A stretch of DNA of 14,367 nt from CAZKTS01 sp964555735 (lineage in GTDB: Bacteria > Actinomycetota > Acidimicrobiia > IMCC26256 > PALSA-555), in contig CAZKTS010000224.1 in the NCBI GenBank assembly GCA_964555735.1, forward strand, positions 1 through 14,367, given 5' to 3'. The notes beneath the pieces are model-generated. The model worked only from the letters and a program-made list of their open reading frames with translations. It was not told where the DNA came from and did not search any database. How positions within the stretch are numbered: position 1 is the stretch's first letter; the number at the start of each line of letters is the position of its first letter. The translations under genes were made by a program, and so were the position numbers. Positions 1-7,600 of the stretch are shown here, in pieces.

Positions 1-1
1 T

Positions 2-613
2 GAGTTCGACCTGCCCGTCATCGTCGGCGGCTGCGCCTCGTACTCCACGGCGCTGCACCTCATGCGCACCGGTGCGGTCGGCATCCTCGTCGGCGTCGGC
101 CCCGGGCAGGCGTGCACCAGCCGGGGCGTGCTCGGCATCGGCGTCCCCCAGGCCACGGCCATCGCCGACGCGGCCGGCGCCCGCATCCGGCACCTCGACG
201 AGACCGGCGTCTACGTGCACGTGATCGCCGACGGCGGCATGCGCACCGGCGGCGACGTCGCCAAGGCGATCGCCTGCGGCGCCGACGCGGTGATGATCGG
301 CTCGCCGCTCGCCAGCGCCTACGAGTCGCCGGGCCGCGGCTACCACTGGGGCATGGCCACCTTCCACCCGTCGCTCCCGCGCGGCGCGCGCGTCAACGCG
401 GGGCGCAAGGGCACGCTCGCCGAGATCCTCGTCGGCCCGGCCCACGAGAACGACGGCACGCTCAACCTCTTCGGCGCACTGCGCACCTCGATGGCCACCA
501 CCGGCTACGAGACGCTCAAGGAGTTCCAGAAGGCCGAGGTCATGGTGGCACCGTCGCTGCAGACCGAGGGCAAGAGCCTCCAGCGCTCGCAGGGCGTCGG
601 GATGGGCCGCTGA
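2..613 (+). CDS. guaB3: GuaB3 family IMP dehydrogenase-related protein (3' part)
   Basis: This is the C-terminal 203 residues of a protein that begins before the window; the reading frame is open from base 2. It belongs to the IMP dehydrogenase/GMP reductase TIM-barrel superfamily, which oxidises IMP to XMP in GMP synthesis. The visible part holds the active-site loop GVGPGQACTSR, with the presumed catalytic cysteine at bases 113-115. It also has the phosphate-binding stretches VIADGGMRTGGD and GADAVMIGSPLA. The long run without CBS domains and the tail GYHWGMATFHP are typical of the actinobacterial GuaB3 group rather than canonical GuaB. It sits 7 bp before guaA, whose product uses XMP, so co-transcription is likely. 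The family call is firm. Whether GuaB3 is the main IMP dehydrogenase here cannot be told, because canonical guaB may lie just upstream. Confidence 0.93.
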   Translation, partial: EFDLPVIVGGCASYSTALHLMRTGAVGILVGVGPGQACTSRGVLGIGVPQATAIADAAGARIRHLDETGVYVHVIADGGMRTGGDVAKAIACGADAVMIGSPLASAYESPGRGYHWGMATFHPSLPRGARVNAGRKGTLAEILVGPAHENDGTLNLFGALRTSMATTGYETLKEFQKAEVMVAPSLQTEGKSLQRSQGVGMGR

Positions 614-620
614 GTCGACC

Positions 621-2165
621 ATGAGCGCCGACCATGATGTCGTCCTGGTCGTCGACTTCGGAGCGCAGTACGCCCAGCTGATCGCGCGACGCGTGCGCGA
701 GGCGCGCGTCTACTCCGAGATCGTGCCGCGCACGATGCCGGTCGAGGAGATGCTCGCCAAGCGCCCGCGCGGGATCATCTTCTCGGGTGGTCCCGCTTCG
801 GTGCACGTCGAGGGTGCGCCGTCGATCGATCCCGCGATCTACGACGCCGACGTCCCGGTGCTCGGCATCTGCTACGGCGCGCAGCTCGTCGCGCTGCAGC
901 TCGGTGGTCACGTGCGCGAGACCGGCGGTGGCGAGTACGGCCGCACCGCGATGACGCGCATCGACGCCGCGCCGTCGGTGCTGCTCGCCGGCGCGCCGGA
1001 AGAGCAGGTCGTCTGGATGAGCCACGGCGACGCCATCGTGTCGTCGCCGCCGGGGTTCGTCGTCACCGCGTCCACCGAAGGCGCGCCGGTCGCGGCGCTG
1101 GAGGACCGCGAGCGGGGCATCTACGGCGTGCAGTTCCATCCCGAGGTGCTGCACACCGAGCGCGGCACCGAGGTCCTGCGCGCCTTCCTCTTCGACGCGT
1201 GCGACTGCCGACCCACCTGGACCAACACCAACATCATCGACGAGGCCGTCGCGGAGATCCGCGCCCAGGTGGGCAACGAGCGGGTGATCTGCGGTCTCTC
1301 CGGCGGCGTCGACTCCGCGGTGGCCGCCGCGCTGGTGCACCGGGCGGTCGGCGATCAGCTCACCTGCGTGTTCGTCGACACCGGGCTGCTGCGCCTCAAC
1401 GAGCCGGAGCAGGTGGAGGAGACCTTCCGGCGCCAGTTCCACGTCGACCTCGTCCACGTGAAGGCCGCCGACCGCTTCCTCGACGCCCTGGCCGGCGTCA
1501 CCGAGCCCGAGACCAAGCGCAAGATCATCGGCGAGACGTTCATCCGGGTGTTCGAGGAGGTCGCCCGCGACCTGAGCGACGCCCGCTTCCTCGTGCAGGG
1601 CACCCTCTACCCCGACATCGTCGAGTCCGGGGGCGGCGACAACGCGACCATCAAGTCGCACCACAACGTGGGCGGCCTGCCCGACGACATGAACTTCGAG
1701 CTCGTCGAGCCGCTCCGCAACCTCTTCAAGGACGAGGTGCGCGCGATCGGCGAGGAGCTCGGCCTGCCCGACGACATCGTGTGGCGTCAACCGTTCCCCG
1801 GTCCGGGCCTCGCGGTGCGGATCATCGGCGACATCACCGTCGAGCGGCTCGAGACGCTGCGCCTCGCCGACAACGTGGTGCTCGAGGAGCTCCGCCGCGC
1901 CGGCCTCGAGCGCGAGATCTGGCAGAGCTTCGCGGTGCTGCCCGCGGTGCGGACCGTCGGGGTCATGGGCGACGGCCGCACCTACGAGTACCCCGTGATC
2001 GTTCGGGCGGTCACCTCGGAGGACGCGATGACCGCCGATTGGGCCCGCCTGCCGCACGACTTGCTCGAGCGGATCGCGTCGCGGATCATCAACGAGGTGC
2101 CCGGCATCAACCGGGTGGCCTACGACATCACCAGCAAGCCACCCGGCACCATCGAATGGGAGTAG
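621..2165 (+). CDS. guaA: GMP synthase (glutamine-hydrolysing)
   Basis: A 514-residue cytoplasmic enzyme that converts XMP, ATP and glutamine to GMP, the last step of GMP synthesis. The N-terminal class I glutamine amidotransferase domain (about 1-195) has the nucleophile C84 in GICYGAQ and the partners H173 and E175 in QFHPE. The ATP-pyrophosphatase domain follows, with the P-loop SGGVDS at 227-232. The C-terminal dimerisation domain ends in the family signature DITSKPPGTIEWE. Length is normal for the family. The ATG at 621 gives the expected N-terminus, which runs quickly into VVDFGAQYAQL. It lies 7 bp after guaB3, so the two probably form one operon. The alanine after GICYG, where phenylalanine is common, is a mild substitution next to the nucleophile loop and no sign of inactivity. 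Confidence 0.98.
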   Translation: MSADHDVVLVVDFGAQYAQLIARRVREARVYSEIVPRTMPVEEMLAKRPRGIIFSGGPASVHVEGAPSIDPAIYDADVPVLGICYGAQLVALQLGGHVRETGGGEYGRTAMTRIDAAPSVLLAGAPEEQVVWMSHGDAIVSSPPGFVVTASTEGAPVAALEDRERGIYGVQFHPEVLHTERGTEVLRAFLFDACDCRPTWTNTNIIDEAVAEIRAQVGNERVICGLSGGVDSAVAAALVHRAVGDQLTCVFVDTGLLRLNEPEQVEETFRRQFHVDLVHVKAADRFLDALAGVTEPETKRKIIGETFIRVFEEVARDLSDARFLVQGTLYPDIVESGGGDNATIKSHHNVGGLPDDMNFELVEPLRNLFKDEVRAIGEELGLPDDIVWRQPFPGPGLAVRIIGDITVERLETLRLADNVVLEELRRAGLEREIWQSFAVLPAVRTVGVMGDGRTYEYPVIVRAVTSEDAMTADWARLPHDLLERIASRIINEVPGINRVAYDITSKPPGTIEWE

Positions 2166-2200
2166 GGCTCGGCCCGCCCCGCACAGGAGTGATCACCGGT

Positions 2201-3220
2201 ATGGACCTCACCACCCTCCACGAGACGGCGACTGCGCTGGTCGCCCCCGGCAAGGGCATCCTCGCGGCCGACGAGAGCAGCGGCACGATCAAGAAGCGGT
2301 TCGACTCGATCAACGTGGACTCCACGGAGGACAACCGCCGCGCCTACCGCGACCTCCTGTTCACCGCCCCGGGCATCGAGGACCACATCAGCGGGGTGAT
2401 CCTCTTCGACGAGACCATCCGGCAGTCCGGTCTCGACGGCACGCCCTTCCCGAAGCTCCTGGCCGACAAGGGCGTCATCCCCGGCATCAAGGTCGACACC
2501 GGGGCGAAGCCGCTCGCCGGCGCGGAGGGCGAGACGGTCACCGAGGGTCTCGACGGGCTCCGTGAGCGCCTGGCCGAGTACTCCGAGCTCGGTGCCCGCT
2601 TCGCGAAGTGGCGCGCCACCTACACCATCACCGACGAGCTGCCGTCGCAGTACTGCATCGACGCGAACGCCCACGCGCTCGCGCGGTACGCCGCACTGTG
2701 CCAGGAGGCGAACATCGTCCCGATCGTCGAGCCCGAGGTCTACATGGAGGGCACGCACACGATCGATCGCGCCTACGACGTCACGCAGGCCGCGCAGGAG
2801 GCGCTGTTCCACGCGCTCTACGAGCAGCGCTGCGCGTTCGAGGGTCTGCTGTTGAAGCCCAACATGGTGCTCCCCGGCTACGAGGCGAAGCAGCAGGCGT
2901 CCGATGCCGAGGTCGCCGCGCAGACCGTGCGGTGCTTCCGCCACACCGTGCCCGGCGCGGTGCCCGGCATCGTGTTCCTCTCGGGCGGTCAGACCGACGA
3001 GCAGGCGACGTCGCGACTCAACGAGATGAACAAGCTCGGGCCGCACCCGTGGCAGCTGTCGTTCTCGTACGGCCGCGCCCTCCAGGCCCCCGCGCTCAAG
3101 GCGTGGAAGGGCGACGCCGCGAACGTCGCCGCCGCGCAGCAGGCGTTCATCCACCGCTCGAAGCTCAACGGCGCCGCCCGCTCCGGCAGCTACACCGACG
3201 CCATGGAGAAGGCTGCGTAG
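2201..3220 (+). CDS. Class I fructose-bisphosphate aldolase
   Basis: A 339-residue Schiff-base aldolase that cleaves fructose 1,6-bisphosphate to dihydroxyacetone phosphate and glyceraldehyde 3-phosphate, and the reverse, in the cytoplasm. It resembles the animal/plant-type class I enzyme: LAADES holds the D33 equivalent (D24), FAKWR the K146 equivalent (K136), VEPEV the acid/base glutamates (E177, E179), and LLLKPNMVLPG the Schiff-base lysine K219. Numbering equivalents refer to rabbit muscle aldolase. The ATG at 2201 is preceded by AGGAG at 2185-2189. An in-frame GTG at 2189 would overlap that ribosome binding site, so the ATG is preferred. It starts 35 bp after guaA and may be read from the same transcript. 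Many bacteria rely on the metal-dependent class II enzyme instead; whether one also exists here is unknown. Confidence 0.95.
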   Translation: MDLTTLHETATALVAPGKGILAADESSGTIKKRFDSINVDSTEDNRRAYRDLLFTAPGIEDHISGVILFDETIRQSGLDGTPFPKLLADKGVIPGIKVDTGAKPLAGAEGETVTEGLDGLRERLAEYSELGARFAKWRATYTITDELPSQYCIDANAHALARYAALCQEANIVPIVEPEVYMEGTHTIDRAYDVTQAAQEALFHALYEQRCAFEGLLLKPNMVLPGYEAKQQASDAEVAAQTVRCFRHTVPGAVPGIVFLSGGQTDEQATSRLNEMNKLGPHPWQLSFSYGRALQAPALKAWKGDAANVAAAQQAFIHRSKLNGAARSGSYTDAMEKAA

Positions 3221-3234
3221 GGGTTTTGGCGTCA

Positions 3235-3254
3235 CCTCACCGGGATTGGTGGGG
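3235..3254. terminator. Possible hairpin between convergent genes
   Basis: A short inverted repeat lies in the 54-bp gap between the convergent aldolase gene and the small minus-strand gene. The arms CCTCACC and GGTGGGG form 7 pairs with one G-T wobble around a 6-nt loop. No T-tract follows on either strand, so a role in termination is only suggested by its position. Confidence 0.25.
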
Positions 3255-3274
3255 GGTTCGCGGGGTCAGAACCG

Positions 3275-3556
3275 CTAGGACCCGAACTTCGTGACCTTGG
3301 GGCCGCCGGCCGCGGCCTCGGCCTTCTTGTACTTCCGGAGCGCACGGTTGTAGCCGTGCGCTCCGGGCCGGAACCATCCGCCGGTGCGCACGGTGTGGAC
3401 CTTTTTCTCGAGGTCCTTCAGCAGCCCGTACATGTCGTCGCCCGGCCGGGCGTTGGACACCTTGTCGAACGCCTCGTGGATCTCGTCGAAGCGCCGGGTG
3501 ATCTGCCCGTACTCGTCGTCGAGGCGCTTCTTCGCCTTCTCCAGGTCATCCGCCAT
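3275..3556 (-). CDS. Small charged helical hypothetical protein
   Basis: I do not recognise this 93-residue protein. It starts at the ATG on the complement of 3554-3556, chosen because a clear GGAGGAG ribosome binding site lies 9 nt upstream (complement of 3566-3572). Residues 1-56 are strongly charged and look like one or two amphipathic helices or a coiled coil, with Lys/Glu/Asp repeats and MYGLLKDLEKK. A Gly/Pro turn follows (TGGWFRPGAHGYN), then a basic helix RALRKYKKAE and a short tail. There are no cysteines and no membrane segment or signal peptide, so it is probably cytoplasmic. It converges on the aldolase gene and diverges from a small membrane protein. Plus-strand ORFs across the same bases have no ribosome binding site and look like shadows. 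Function is unknown. Confidence 0.75.
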   Translation of the reverse strand: MADDLEKAKKRLDDEYGQITRRFDEIHEAFDKVSNARPGDDMYGLLKDLEKKVHTVRTGGWFRPGAHGYNRALRKYKKAEAAAGGPKVTKFGS

Positions 3557-3601
3557 GGTGCTCCGCTCCTCCGCGCCGGGCCGCTCGGGCCCCGGCTCAC
3601 T

Positions 3602-3624
3602 GCGGCGCAGGCTACCTGCGCCGC
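3602..3624. promoter_or_regulatory. Perfect palindrome in a divergent promoter region
   Basis: GCGGCGCAGG and CCTGCGCCGC are perfect 10-bp inverted arms around the 3-nt centre CTA. The palindrome lies in the 90-bp gap between the minus-strand gene starting at 3556 and the plus-strand gene starting at 3647. It contains a TANNNT-like box on the minus strand (TAGCCT, complement of 3609-3614) and covers the -35 position expected for the plus-strand box at 3635. It could be a repressor operator, or a hairpin in the 5' region of a transcript. Confidence 0.5.
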
Positions 3625-3634
3625 GGTCGGTCGG

Positions 3635-3640
3635 TAGGGT
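3635..3640 (+). promoter_or_regulatory. TANNNT -10 box, leaderless-type
   Basis: TAGGGT ends 6 nt before the ATG at 3647, and no Shine-Dalgarno sequence is visible. Spacing and sequence match the actinobacterial -10 element of leaderless transcripts, where transcription starts at or next to the start codon. No convincing -35 is seen. Confidence 0.4.
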
Positions 3641-3646
3641 CTCGGC

Positions 3647-3838
3647 ATGACCGACCGGGTTCGCGGGATCATCATCACGGTTGCCTTCGTGCTCGCGGTG
3701 CTCGCCACCGTCATCGACGGCATCGACGACGGGTTCTCGATCTGGAACTGGATCACGATCGCCTGCGGTGCACTGCTGATCCCGTACGGACTGGCGCTCG
3801 CGACCGGCCGGATGGTCACGAACCGCATCAAGCGCTGA
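3647..3838 (+). CDS. Small two-helix membrane protein
   Basis: A 63-residue hypothetical protein with two predicted membrane helices, at about residues 7-24 (IIITVAFVLAVLATVI) and 33-52 (WNWITIACGALLIPYG). A short acidic loop DGIDDG joins them, and both ends are basic (MTDRVR, TNRIKR). The positive-inside rule puts both termini in the cytoplasm. I know no specific function. The ATG at 3647 follows a TANNNT box by 6 nt and lacks a ribosome binding site, fitting a leaderless start. The gene ends 13 bp before dtd and is probably co-transcribed with it. The membrane segments and the tight spacing make it likely to be real. Confidence 0.75.
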   Translation: MTDRVRGIIITVAFVLAVLATVIDGIDDGFSIWNWITIACGALLIPYGLALATGRMVTNRIKR

Positions 3839-3851
3839 ACGCGGTCCGGCC

Positions 3852-4289
3852 GTGCGCGCACTCGTCCAACGGGTCACCGAGGCGCGCGTCCGGATCGACG
3901 GCGCCGTCGTCGGGGAGATCGGCCGTGGTCTCTGCGTGCTCGTGGGCGTCACCCACGACGACGACGATTCCGCCGCGCGTCGCCTGGCCGAGAAGGTCGC
4001 TCGTCTCCGGGTGTTCGACGACGACGACGGCCGCATGAACCTGGCGCTGACCGACGTCGGCGGCGAGGCCCTGGTGGTGAGCCAGTTCACGCTCTACGGC
4101 GACACCAGTCGGGGCCGACGCCCCGCATGGACCGCGGCCGCCCGCCCCGAGCTCGCCGAGCCGCTCGTCGAGACGTTCGCCGCCGGGCTCCGGGAGCTCG
4201 GGACCCCGGTGGCCACCGGCCGCTTCGGCGCCGACATGGCCGTCGAGCTGGTCAACGACGGCCCGGTCACCCTCATGCTCGAGGTCTGA
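3852..4289 (+). CDS. dtd: D-aminoacyl-tRNA deacylase
   Basis: A 145-residue cytoplasmic proofreading enzyme that hydrolyses D-aminoacyl-tRNA (and Gly-tRNA(Ala)), keeping D-amino acids out of translation. The GTG start at 3852 gives the classic N-terminus RALVQRVTEARV. The active-site motif SQFTLYGD is at residues 77-84. The Gly-cisPro motif of the family, which enforces chirality, is at NDGPVT (135-140). RGRRPAW follows the first motif as in other DTD1 proteins, and length is standard. It lies 13 bp after the small membrane protein, which suggests one transcript. Two short Asp-rich turns (HDDDD and FDDDD) occur where other DTDs also carry acidic residues. Identification is secure. Confidence 0.96.
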   Translation: MRALVQRVTEARVRIDGAVVGEIGRGLCVLVGVTHDDDDSAARRLAEKVARLRVFDDDDGRMNLALTDVGGEALVVSQFTLYGDTSRGRRPAWTAAARPELAEPLVETFAAGLRELGTPVATGRFGADMAVELVNDGPVTLMLEV

Positions 4290-4342
4290 GGCCGAGATCT
4301 TCACGGTTTCATGACCCTGCGCTCGGGGAACCTTGCACCGCG

Positions 4343-4576
4343 ATGCGCAGACTCTGGGCCATGGAGCGGGAAGAGCGGATCGAGAGCGCCCAGCACACCT
4401 GGGTGATCGATCGACTGCGGCGGCGCTTTCGGCGTCTGCCCCGAGGCGGTGATCCCGCGGACCCGCACCTCTCGGTCGACTGGCAGCCGTACTTCGCGCT
4501 CCGCCAAGAGGCACGCGGCTTCACGCTCGTGCTCGATGCCGCGGGCACGCGGCGACACCGCGTCCTGCACCCGTAG
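4343..4576 (+). CDS. Hypothetical protein, 77 residues
   Basis: I do not recognise this product. The N-terminal half is strongly basic and helical (WVIDRLRRRFRRLPRG), and the C-terminal half looks beta-rich (FTLVLDAAGTRRHRVLHP). There is no signal peptide and no membrane segment. Most codons end in G or C, as in neighbouring real genes, which supports coding. However, no good ribosome binding site precedes the ATG at 4343, nor the second possible ATG at 4361. It fills the gap between dtd and pcrA, where minus-strand ORFs run on as shadows of pcrA. This is a plausible but unproven small gene. Confidence 0.45.
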   Translation: MRRLWAMEREERIESAQHTWVIDRLRRRFRRLPRGGDPADPHLSVDWQPYFALRQEARGFTLVLDAAGTRRHRVLHP

Positions 4577-4604
4577 GACGGCCGCGCGCCCGCGGAGGCC
4601 GCAC

Positions 4605-4618
4605 CGAACACACGTACG
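4605..4618. promoter_or_regulatory. Candidate LexA (SOS) box before pcrA
   Basis: CGAAC-ACAC-GTACG differs at one core base from the actinobacterial LexA consensus CGAAC-N4-GTTCG. It lies directly upstream of the TANNNT box of pcrA, where a bound repressor would block RNA polymerase. The right half also belongs to an 11-bp-spaced direct repeat, CACGTAC (4611-4617 and 4622-4628). Confidence 0.35.
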
Positions 4619-4625
4619 GGGCACG

Positions 4626-4631
4626 TACCAT
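4626..4631 (+). promoter_or_regulatory. TANNNT -10 box of pcrA
   Basis: TACCAT ends 9 nt before the ATG at 4641, with no Shine-Dalgarno sequence between them. This fits a leaderless or very short 5' leader. No -35 match is visible. Confidence 0.4.
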
Positions 4632-4640
4632 GGGCGGGCC

Positions 4641-7600
4641 ATGGTCGAACCCCTCGCCGACAGCTTCGACGCCGCCGATGCTCCGCCGCCGAGCGATGCC
4701 GACGTCCCGCCGGACCCCGATGTCGTCGGCGACGCCGCGCACGCCGTCGTGCGCCCGAGCGGCGAGGAGCTGCTCGCCGGCCTGAACCCGGTGCAGCGCG
4801 AGGCCGCGAGCGCGCCCGACGGCCCGATCCTCGTCATCGCCGGCGCCGGCTCCGGCAAGACGCGCGTGCTCACGCACCGCATCGCGTACCTGATCGCCGA
4901 GCGGCGCGCGTCGCCGTTCGGGCTCCTGGCCATCACGTTCACCAACAAGGCCGCGGGGGAGATGAAGGAGCGTGTGGCCGAGCTGGTCGGACCGGTCGCG
5001 CACCGCATGTGGGTGAGCACGTTCCACTCCGCGTGCGCTCGCATCCTGCGTCGCGAAGCGCAGCGTCTCGGGCTGCGCTCGTCGTTCTCGATCTACGACC
5101 AGTCGGACGCGGTGCGCCTCACCGACTACGTGCGACGCGACCTCAACCTGGACCCGAAGCGGTACCCGCCGCGCCAGCTCCACGCCCGGATCTCGTCACT
5201 CAAGAACGAGCTGGTGAGCCCGGACGAGGCGCTGGCGGCGGCATTCACACCGCCGGAGCGCAAGGCCGCCGAGGTCTACGCCGAGTACCAGCGCCGGCTG
5301 CTCGAGGCGTCGGCAGTCGACTTCGACGATCTGCTCACCCTCACCGTCAAGCTCTTCCGCGAGCACGACGACGCGCTCGCGCGCTGGCGCCACCGCTTCC
5401 GTCACGTGCTCGTCGACGAGTTCCAGGACACCAACCTCGCCCAGTGGGAGCTCGTCCGCCTCCTCACCGAGGAGCACAAGAACGTCCTGGTGGTCGGCGA
5501 TCAGGATCAGTGCCTCGCCGAAGGGTCGATGGTGACGATGGGCGACGGCACGCGGCGAGCGATCGAGGAGGTCGCAGAAGGCGACGAGGTCCTCTCGTGC
5601 TACGGCAGCGGCGACTTCCGGCCGGCGCGCGTCGGCAAGGTGCATCGGTCCGTCGCGTTGGAAGGCATCGAGATCACGCTGGCGAGCGGTCGCACCATCG
5701 TGTCCACGCGGGATCACGTGCACTTCGCGGGGTTCGTGCGCGGCCGGACGCCGCAGCAGCACATGACGTACCTGATGTGGCGGGCCGACAAGGGCTATCG
5801 GGTCGGTGTCTCGCGCACCTACACGGCCGGGCAGCAGAAGTCGATGATCGGACCCCAGCAGCGCTGCAACGCTGAGCGTGCCGACGCGCTGTGGGTCGTG
5901 TCGGTGCATCCGACCGAGGCCGAAGCGCGCGCGACGGAAGCGGAGCTGGCCGCGGCCTATGGCCTTCCGACGATCCCGTTCGTGGCGCGGCGCCGCACCG
6001 CGAGTGTCAACTCGCTCGTCGGCAACCAGACGCTGATCGACCGGGTCTTCGCGAGCGTCGACAGCGACAAGGGTGCCCGGCGCTTGCTGGAGGACTACGG
6101 GCTCGACGTCGACGAACCGCACCACGTCCCCCAGACGAGCACGTTCGCGTCGTCGGGGCGCCCCCGGCGTCGCCTCTCGGTCGTGCTCTGCGGTGAGCAC
6201 CGGGGACGCACCCCGATGCACCGGATCAGCCTGTTCGGGTACGACGTCGAGGGACGCGAGGCGCTCGAGGCGCTGGGCCTGAGCGTCCGCCCCGCGCGGC
6301 TGGGATCCGACGGGTGGCGGTTCGAGACCGCGAGTCGGGACCTCGCGGCGATCGAGCGGATCGTGGCGCGGATCAGCACGGTGCTCGACGTCAAGGTGCG
6401 GCCGACCGCCCGGCTCGCCGCCAACGACGACGAGGTCGTCGCCAACTCCCTGCCGTTCACGGCGGCGAGTGCCGTGCGCCCCGGGATGGTCATGGTCGAT
6501 GAGTCCGGAGCGTTCGACGTCGTCACACGCGTCGAGGGGGTTCCGCTGCACGGGACGGTCTACGACCTTGATGTCGAGCACACCCACAACTTCGTGGCCG
6601 AAGGCGTCGTCACCCACAACAGCGTCTATCGGTTCCGCGGAGCCGACTACCGCAACATCGTGCGGTTCGAGGAGACGTTCCCCGAGTCGACCGTCATCGT
6701 GCTCGAGCAGAACTACCGGTCGACGCAGCGCATCCTCGACGCCGCGAACGCGGTCATCGCCAACAACGCGGCGCGCAAGCCCAAGCACCTCTGGACCGAG
6801 CAGGTCGGCGGCGAGCTCCTCACGCGCTATCAAGCCGAAGACGAGCACGACGAGGCTGCGTTCGTGGTGCACGAGACCGCGCGCCTCACGGACTCCGAGG
6901 GCTATCGCTTCGCCGACGTCGCGGTCTTCTACCGCACCAACGCCCAGAGCCGCGTGATCGAAGAGTCGCTGATCCGCGCCGGTCTGCCGTACCGCGTGGT
7001 CGGCGGGGTGAAGTTCTACGACCGTCGTGAGGTGAAGGACGCGGTCGCGTACCTGCGCGCGCTGGTGAACCCCGACGACGAGGTGAGCTGGAAGCGGATC
7101 GTCAACACGCCCAAGCGCGGCGTGGGCGACACGTCCATCAACAAGGTGGACGCCTACGCGCAGGGGGCGGGCCTCACGTTCAGGGACGCGCTTCGCGAGG
7201 CCGCTGCGGCTGGCGTCGTCGGCAAGGCGCTGGGCGGCACACGCGACCTGCTCAACCTGATGCTCGCGTTCGAGCGCTACGCGGCCGACGGCGTCGCCCG
7301 GACGCTGGAGGCGGTGCTCGAGCACACGGGGTACCTCGCCGAGCTCGAGAACGAGCGCACCATCGAGGCGCAGGGCCGGATCGAGAACCTCGCCGAGCTC
7401 GTCGGCGTGTGCCGTGAGTTCGACGCCGCGCTCGATGCCGGCGACGTGTCGCCGCTGGCCGGCATCGCCGGCGTGGGCACGTCCATCGACGCCGAGGCCG
7501 GCGAGGACGGGCCGGTCGAGATCCCGCACGGGCTCGACCGGATCCAGGCCTTCCTCGAGGCGCTCGCGCTGGTCACCGACCTCGACGCCGCGGCCGACTC

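Noticed and set aside
540..2057. Long minus-strand reading frame (about 505 codons) opposite guaA
   Set aside because: Composition is a mirror of guaA codons (runs of Asp, His, Arg, Val, Gly); there are no motifs, and the guaA call is certain.
3356..3650. Two plus-strand reading frames opposite the 93-residue minus-strand gene
   Set aside because: Neither has a ribosome binding site, they run into the palindrome and promoter region, and the minus-strand frame has a strong Shine-Dalgarno sequence.
3954..4029. GAC repeats giving two Asp4 runs in dtd, considered as a repeat expansion
   Set aside because: Other DTD proteins have acidic residues at both turns, and the runs are only four codons long.
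4301..5044. Minus-strand reading frame across the start of pcrA and the 77-residue ORF
   Set aside because: No ribosome binding site, antisense to the Walker A region of pcrA, and no family features.
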